Assembly: GCA_050184295.1 (NCBI GenBank)
Contig: JBFXAM010000087.1
Coordinates: 1 to 18,754, forward strand
Direction of reading: 5' to 3'
Length of the DNA: 18,754 nt
From: JBFXAM01 sp050184295
GTDB lineage: Bacteria > Planctomycetota > Phycisphaerae > UBA1845 > Fen-1342
Part shown: piece by piece, positions 15,041-18,754 of the stretch
Position numbering within the stretch: position 1 is the stretch's first letter
Layout: each line of letters opens with the position of its first letter
Position numbers and translations under genes: made by a program
Notes under the pieces: generated by a model
Database searches by the model: none
What the model saw: only the letters and a program-made list of their open reading frames with translations
What the model was told of the DNA's origin: nothing

Positions 15041-16008
15041 GCCCGCGCTCCGCTGAACGGTTCGAGCCGCGCGCCGTCGGGCAGCGCCACCGGGCCGCTC
15101 ACGCTCGCGAACGGACCGATCACGCAGCCGCGGCCGATCGTCGCGGCGCCGTGGATGTACACGAACGGGTGGATCGTCGTGTCCGGACCGATGCGGGCGC
15201 GCGAATCGATCCACGCCGACCGCGGATCGGCGATCGTCACGCCGCCGGTCATCAGCCGGTCGTTCACCCGGTCGCGCATCACGGCGTTCACCAGCGCCAG
15301 ATCCTGCCGCGAGTTGATGCTGAACACGTCCTGCGGCGGAACGGCGGTGATCGCTCCGACCTTGCCGCCGGCGCGGGTCAGGATCGCGATCGCGTCGGTG
15401 AGGTAATATTCGCCCTTCTGGTTGTCGGGCTTCACATCGGCGAGCGCGGCGAAGAGGTCGGTCGTGCGGAAGCAGTAGTAGCTCGGGTTGACCTCGCGAA
15501 TCGCGCGCTGTGCGTCGGTGCAGTCGCCGTGCTCGATGATGCCGCGCAGGCCGCCGCCGGCGTCGCGATCGATCCGTCCGTAGCCGGTCGGATCGTCGAG
15601 AATCGCGGTCGCGAGGGTGGCCGCGGCGGCGTCCGCATGATGGCGATCAAGCAGGGCGCGGATCGTCTCGGATCGGATCAGCGGCCCGTCGCCGCAGAGC
15701 ACGAGCACGTCGTCGTACTTGCCCGCGACGCTGTCGCGGCAGCACAGAACGGCGTGTCCGGTGCCGAGCTGCTGCTCCTGGTGAACCCAGTGCAGGTTGG
15801 CGTCGCCGGCGAATGCGGCCATCACGGCTTCGCGGCCGTAGCCGACGACGACGAAGCAGTCGCGGACACCGGCGTCGCGACACGCGTCGATCACGTGCGC
15901 GAGCATCGGACGTCCGAGCACGGTGTGCATCACCTTGCACAGCTCGGTGCGCATGCGGGTGCCCTTGCCGGCGGCGAGCAGAATGGCGGCGACGCGCCCG
16001 GCACCCAT
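15037..16008 (-). CDS. GlmU-like UDP-GlcNAc pyrophosphorylase without the acetyltransferase domain
   Basis: The 323-residue product aligns with the N-terminal uridylyltransferase half of GlmU: ILLAAGKGTRM (9-19), HQEQQLGTGHAV (76-87), VLCGDGPLI (103-111), DDPTGYGRI (138-146), IIEH (157-160), REVNPSYYCF (171-180) and GEYYLTDAI (199-207). After residue 255 only two or three left-handed beta-helix coils follow, ending IGPFASVSGPVALPDG. GlmU is normally about 455 residues; the acetyl-CoA-binding coils and catalytic residues (Escherichia coli His363 region) are missing. In the signature the usual Pro of LPKVLH is Cys24 (ELCKVMH). It should make UDP-GlcNAc from GlcNAc-1-phosphate and UTP but could not make GlcNAc-1-phosphate itself. 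GGAG 8 bp before ATG 16008 fixes the start. It is coupled to prs and follows tRNA-Gln. Another sugar-nucleotide product is possible. Confidence 0.85.
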   Translation of the reverse strand: MGAGRVAAILLAAGKGTRMRTELCKVMHTVLGRPMLAHVIDACRDAGVRDCFVVVGYGREAVMAAFAGDANLHWVHQEQQLGTGHAVLCCRDSVAGKYDDVLVLCGDGPLIRSETIRALLDRHHADAAAATLATAILDDPTGYGRIDRDAGGGLRGIIEHGDCTDAQRAIREVNPSYYCFRTTDLFAALADVKPDNQKGEYYLTDAIAILTRAGGKVGAITAVPPQDVFSINSRQDLALVNAVMRDRVNDRLMTGGVTIADPRSAWIDSRARIGPDTTIHPFVYIHGAATIGRGCVIGPFASVSGPVALPDGARLEPFSGARA

Positions 16009-16096
16009 GACTGACGCTCCTAACGACTCATCCAAGTTCGCCCGCTGCCGCCGCCCGCCGCGAGCCGGCAAACACGCCCGGCGGGGGCGGACGAAG

Positions 16097-16168
16097 CTAC
16101 CCCGCCTGGACTCGAACCAGGAAACCCAGAACCAAAATCTGGTGTGTTACCGATTACACCACGGGGTA
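16097..16168 (-). tRNA. tRNA-Gln (anticodon UUG)
   Basis: Read on the minus strand, the 72 nt fold into a full cloverleaf. The acceptor stem pairs TACCCCG with CGGGGTA, the discriminator is G, the D arm contains GTGTAATCGGTAACAC, and the anticodon arm is CCAGA-TTTTGGT-TCTGG with TTG at positions 34-36. The T arm is CCTGG-TTCGAGT-CCAGG. The weak first pair T1-A72 and G73 are typical glutamine identity features. The CCA end is not encoded. It precedes the glmU-like gene by 88 bp on the same strand and is likely transcribed with it. Confidence 0.96.
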
Positions 16169-16383
16169 ATCGAGATCGCCGAAGCCGCCCACGGGAGAGC
16201 TGTTCGCTCCGATGTGCGGCGACCGGACGCTCGTTCCCGCCACGAGTTCATTGCAAGCGCGGTTCAGAAGGCCCGTTGCGGAGGCTCGCGCTGCCGGCCG
16301 CGATTCGCGGCAGCTCGCTGCGGGAGGTTCCCGCACGCCCCAGGCAATCGGAGTACGTCAACCCCGGCCGTGGCCAACCGGGG
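16169..16383 (-). other. Hairpin-rich leader upstream of tRNA-Gln
   Basis: If transcription starts near 16383 the RNA has about 215 nt before the tRNA. This leader can form three GC hairpins: CCCCGG/CCGGGG (16362-16367 with 16378-16383), TGCGGGA/TCCCGCA with a 3 nt loop (16319-16325 with 16329-16335), and GCTGCCG/CGGCAGC (16290-16296 with 16308-16314). No start codon with a ribosome binding site and plausible protein is seen in it. I do not recognise a known riboswitch or T-box. Confidence 0.4.
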
Positions 16384-16389
16384 CGCGAG

Positions 16390-16419
16390 ACTTTATCCGC
16401 TCCGCCCCGGACGTGTCAA
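16390..16419 (-). promoter_or_regulatory. Sigma70-type promoter for the tRNA-Gln–glmU-like–prs transcript
   Basis: On the minus strand a perfect -35, TTGACA (16419-16414), is followed after 18 bp by TAAAGT (16395-16390), four of six matches to TATAAT. A shifted reading, GATAAA after 16 bp, is also possible. It is the clearest -35/-10 pair I noticed in the window and faces the tRNA-Gln gene, predicting a start near 16383. Confidence 0.55.
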
Positions 16420-16435
16420 CGGGGGCGCGTCCCCC

Positions 16436-16590
16436 GGTAGTGGGTCAGTTGGATCCGGGTGGCACGGGCGTCTCGCCCGTTCATGTTGGTCTGGGTGGCA
16501 CGGGCGTCTCGCCTGTTCACGCGGAAGACACGGGCGAGACGCCCGTACCACCCTTTCAAATGCACTCTTTCACGAACCTGACCCACCACC
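16436..16590. mobile_element. MITE-like/REP-like palindromic element
   Basis: The ends are imperfect inverted repeats: GGTAGTGGGTCAGTT at 16436-16450 and, on the other strand, GGTGGTGGGTCAGGTT at 16590-16575. Inside are two direct copies of GGGTGGCACGGGCGTCTCGC (16457-16476 and 16493-16512) and one inverted copy (ACGGGCGAGACGCCCGTACC, 16530-16549). Each copy has its own ACGGGCG–TCT–CGCCCGT hairpin, degenerate in the second. It has no coding capacity. The layout resembles REPINs or small non-autonomous elements mobilised by a transposase encoded elsewhere. Confidence 0.55.
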
Positions 16591-16711
16591 CTTCCCTGTA
16601 GCTCGCAAAACAACGCGGTCGGCGGTCTTCTCGGCGGTGGGTGAAGCCATTGGACGTCGCCGACCTCGCGGCGGGGCGGCGCAGCGTAGCGAAGCCGCTC
16701 ATCGGCTGAAA

Positions 16712-16852
16712 CGCGTTGATCCCCGCTGGCAGATCTTCGCGCAACACCTCAAGCAACGCGGCAAGCCCGGCAACGTCTTTGCCGCGGCCGTGGCCAGCCG
16801 CTCGGTCCGAAAGTTGTTCCATGAACTGGTCCAGATTCGACCGGCGGCCTGA
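16712..16852 (+). pseudogene. Possible transposase C-terminal remnant (IS110-like)
   Basis: The frame ending at TGA 16852 encodes DPRWQIFAQHLKQRGKPGNV followed by an Ala/Val-rich stretch and SVRKLFHELVQ. The order F-x-x-x-L-x-x-RGKP, then Ala/Val-rich, then RKL-x-x-x-L resembles the C-terminus of IS110/IS116-family transposases. No start or N-terminal domain is present in frame; upstream DNA reads as non-coding. It lies about 120 bp from the MITE-like element. The match is short and judged by eye, so the family is uncertain. Confidence 0.28.
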
Positions 16853-17457
16853 AGAAGCTTGTTTCCTCCTTCGGAGAGCACCGAGTTGGAAAACGATGGA
16901 CGAAGAGCGACTCGCGAGTGTGTGCGTGGCTCGACCCGTGGCTGGGCTTCACGCTCGAATGCAGGTGAAGTTGTCACCGACGTTCGAAAAACCCAACTGG
17001 GCGGCCCACCTCAAGGGCTCGCTCGAGTATGAGAATGAGACCGCTTTCGTCCGCCTGGCATTGACAAACTCGGGACGCTCATAGAAGCCGCGGGTGGTGC
17101 TCCGGAAGCGCAGAGGAAAGAAGCAATTGCGCAGCCGCTCAACCAAAGACCCAACGCGCGCCACGTTCCGCGCCCACCGCTGAGAGCAGTGGCACCCGGA
17201 CGAACCACTGCCGCCGCGGCCGTGGGCGGAACGTATCCCCCGCTCGCGGCCGGCCCAGCGTCTACAGTGCCTCAGTCTCCGCGCCGCCCGCGGCCCTTCG
17301 TCTGGACCGTCGACCTGAAAGGCATCCTGCCCCAAATCGTGCGCGCCCATTTCGCACCGGCGGCACGCCGATGCTCCCCAGATCAAATACGCGCGGCGGA
17401 GCCTGAGTCGCTACATTCGCCCGCGGCCACCCGGGGGTGTTCGCCGCGCCGCGCGGA
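16853..17457. other. Intergenic DNA without recognisable genes
   Basis: I see no supported gene in these 605 bp. A plus-strand frame ending at 17084 contains the somewhat protein-like FEKPNWAAHLKGSLEYENET, but it has no recognised family and no good start, so it may be a decayed fragment. A TTGACA at 17061 on the plus strand lacks a well-spaced -10 and faces the end of pyrE. Confidence 0.45.
17422..17448 (-). terminator. GC hairpin just after pyrE
   Basis: CGCGGC (17422-17427) pairs with GCCGCG (17443-17448), with an inner CACC/GGTG stem and a small bulge. It begins 10 nt past the pyrE stop. There is no T-run, so it may act as a Rho-assisted stop or RNA-end protector. Confidence 0.3.
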
Positions 17458-17994
17458 TCAGGGCGCCTTCACGATACCCAGGTCGTCCGTCGTGAAGAGT
17501 GCGTGGAACACCAACCCCGCGCCTTCGATCGTTTGTCGCGCGCCTTCGAGGCGATCGAGCACTGCGACGACCGCCGCAACCTGCGCGCCGTGTTGTTGCA
17601 ACGTGCGCGCCGCCTCGAGCGCCTGCCCGCCGCTGGTGGCGATGTCCTCCACCAGCAGCACGCGCTCGCCGGGCTCGAGCCGCCCCTCGATCAGCTTGCC
17701 CGTCCCGTAGTCGGCCTTTTTCGAGTTGCGCACGATTACGAACGGCTTGTCGGTGGCCAGCGCCGTCGCAGCCGCCAGCGCGACCGCGCCAAGCTCGGCG
17801 CCCGCGATGCGCTGGATGTTCGGACCGGCGTGTCTCGCGAAGCGCTGCGCGAGTTCGCGCAGCAGCGCCGGCTGGGTTTCAAACAAGTACTTGTCCAGGT
17901 AGTACTTGCTCTTCCGCCCCGAGCGCAGCGTAAAGTCCCCTTCCAGATACGCCGCCCGCTTCAGTGCCGTGCCCAGGTCCGCGTCCGTCATCAT
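17458..17994 (-). CDS. pyrE: Orotate phosphoribosyltransferase
   Basis: The 178-residue product shows the type I PRTase layout of PyrE. The N-terminal substrate region is GDFTLRSGRKSKYYLDKY (19-36), followed by the sheet segment RIAGAELGAVALAAATAL (62-79). The flexible loop is IVRNSKKADYGTGKLIEG (87-104) and the PRPP-binding loop is RVLLVEDIATSGGQ (111-124), with Glu-Asp in place of the more usual Asp-Asp. It joins orotate to PRPP, giving orotidine monophosphate for pyrimidine synthesis. The start ATG 17994 overlaps the TGA of the upstream regulator gene as ATGATGA; ATG 17991 is an equally possible start one codon on. The coupling to a regulator gene is unusual for pyrE. Confidence 0.92.
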   Translation of the reverse strand: MMTDADLGTALKRAAYLEGDFTLRSGRKSKYYLDKYLFETQPALLRELAQRFARHAGPNIQRIAGAELGAVALAAATALATDKPFVIVRNSKKADYGTGKLIEGRLEPGERVLLVEDIATSGGQALEAARTLQQHGAQVAAVVAVLDRLEGARQTIEGAGLVFHALFTTDDLGIVKAP

Positions 17995-18734
17995 CTCTTC
18001 GTCCGTCGCGAGGAGCTCGCGCGGCGTGCCGGTGCAGCGCCGGCAGCAAGCCCGCGCGGAGCGTTGGATTCTAATGCGCGATCGCCAACCTGCGCCAGCA
18101 TCGCCCGCGTGCCGCGCTGCGCGAGCGTCGGGCCCGCGGGCGCCCCGGTCGGCGACCGCCCGCCGGACCCGCACGGCGCCCCGTCGCCGGAGTCGCCGCC
18201 GGCCGAGTCGACCAGCCGCGCCAGCTCCGCGATGCCGTCGCGCCCCACACGCAGGACCAGTTCGAATAGCGTGCTCATGCTGGCCAGAAAGCGCCGCAAC
18301 TCGCTCAGGCGGCGGCGGGCCGCGGGGATCGCCTCGGGCTTTACGCCCGCCAGGTCCGCGGGGTTCGCCGCCAGCATTTGCAGGCTCCGGTCGATCGTTG
18401 ACACGATCGGCTCCACCTCCCGCCGCCGGCGCTCGCGCATGATGGTCTCGAACATGCGCCAGACGTCGACGTCGGCCTGGAAATACTCCTTGCGGTCGCC
18501 GAGCTGATGGACGCGGCCGATCAGCCCCCAGTCCACCAGTGCCCGCAGGTTCATGCTCGCGTTTCCGCGCGAAATCTGGAGCTGCTCCATCACGTCGTCG
18601 GTGCAGAGCGGCTCGCCGGAGATGTAAAGCAGCGCATGAATTTCCGCCATCGTGCGGTTGATGCCCCAGTAGCCGCTCATTTCGCCCCACCGCCGGACGA
18701 GCATGTTGCGGACTTCCGTCAGCGTGTTGCGCAT
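17991..18734 (-). CDS. GbsR/MarR-family transcriptional regulator
   Basis: The 247-residue product has a winged helix at about 24-90: WGINRTMAEIHALLYISGEP, then LCTDDVMEQLQISRGNASMN with the recognition helix, LRALVDWGLIGRV, and the wing HQLGDRKEYFQAD. A helical region (about 91-175, MRERRRREVEPIVSTIDRSL) follows, as in the GbsR branch of the MarR superfamily (COG1510). Residues from about 178 form a Gly/Ser/Pro/Ala/Arg-rich tail not expected in the family. It should bind DNA as a dimer; the ligand is unknown (GbsR of Bacillus subtilis senses choline). GGGAGGG about 8 bp before ATG 18734 supports the start. It overlaps pyrE by 4 bp. The promoter lies outside the window. Confidence 0.82.
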   Translation of the reverse strand: MRNTLTEVRNMLVRRWGEMSGYWGINRTMAEIHALLYISGEPLCTDDVMEQLQISRGNASMNLRALVDWGLIGRVHQLGDRKEYFQADVDVWRMFETIMRERRRREVEPIVSTIDRSLQMLAANPADLAGVKPEAIPAARRRLSELRRFLASMSTLFELVLRVGRDGIAELARLVDSAGGDSGDGAPCGSGGRSPTGAPAGPTLAQRGTRAMLAQVGDRALESNAPRGLAAGAAPARRASSSRRTKR

Positions 18735-18754
18735 GCCAGCGCCCTCCCTGAGAA

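Noticed and set aside
14126..15406. Plus-strand open frame opposite prs and the glmU-like gene (426 codons)
   Set aside because: Pure antisense shadow; its apparent length comes from codon bias of the real genes.
16896..17084. Small plus-strand gene (starting MDEERLASVCVARPV)
   Set aside because: No Shine-Dalgarno that convinces, no family recognised, and it lies in a gap with other decayed fragments; noted only as a possible remnant.
17061..17089. TTGACA on the plus strand as a promoter
   Set aside because: The nearest -10-like hexamer is at 15 bp and weak, and no plus-strand gene follows before the opposing pyrE.

Overview
This is an 18.75 kb piece of a very GC-rich bacterial chromosome. 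I read it as Planctomycetota, possibly a Phycisphaerae-like lineage. The reasons are the gene order tRNA-Gln–glmU-like–prs–rplY–pth–rpsF–ssb–rpsR–rplI–dnaB, a secreted squalene-cyclase-like toroid protein, an Lpt-type envelope gene beside kdsC, and Thr/Pro/Arg-rich linkers. The phylum call is an inference from gene content; no rRNA is present.

Left part (1-2793, minus strand): kdsC (Kdo-8-phosphate phosphatase) is followed by a very long LptC/LptA (OstA)-like gene that runs off the left edge of the window. Together they suggest an LPS synthesis and export locus. From 2794 to 8781 the coding strand is plus: a metallo-beta-lactamase-fold hydrolase, a secreted alpha-toroid repeat protein with a low-complexity insertion, a repeat-rich 0.7 kb gap, a secreted thioredoxin-like protein without CxxC that overlaps a threonine aldolase gene, and a hotdog-fold thioesterase.

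Central and right part (9100-16168, minus strand) is a compact informational block. A tRNA-Gln(UUG) gene lies behind a clear sigma70-type promoter and a hairpin-rich leader. It is followed by a GlmU-like uridylyltransferase that lacks the acetyltransferase domain, PRPP synthetase, ribosomal protein L25 (CTC type), peptidyl-tRNA hydrolase, S6 with a repetitive charged tail, SSB, S18, L9 and the DnaB helicase. Several junctions are coupled: an ATGA overlap at glmU/prs, 2 bp between rplY and pth, and a 62 bp overlap between rplI and dnaB.

Right end: a gap of about 1.3 kb (16169-17457) contains a small MITE-like palindromic element and a possible transposase remnant. It is followed (minus strand) by pyrE, which overlaps by 4 bp with an upstream GbsR/MarR-type regulator.

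I see no convincing new defence system, CRISPR array or intact mobile element. The most unusual items are the truncated GlmU, the giant Lpt-like protein, the S6 tail, the repeat elements (one of which appears to have entered a coding sequence), the leader of the tRNA-Gln operon, and the GbsR–pyrE pair.
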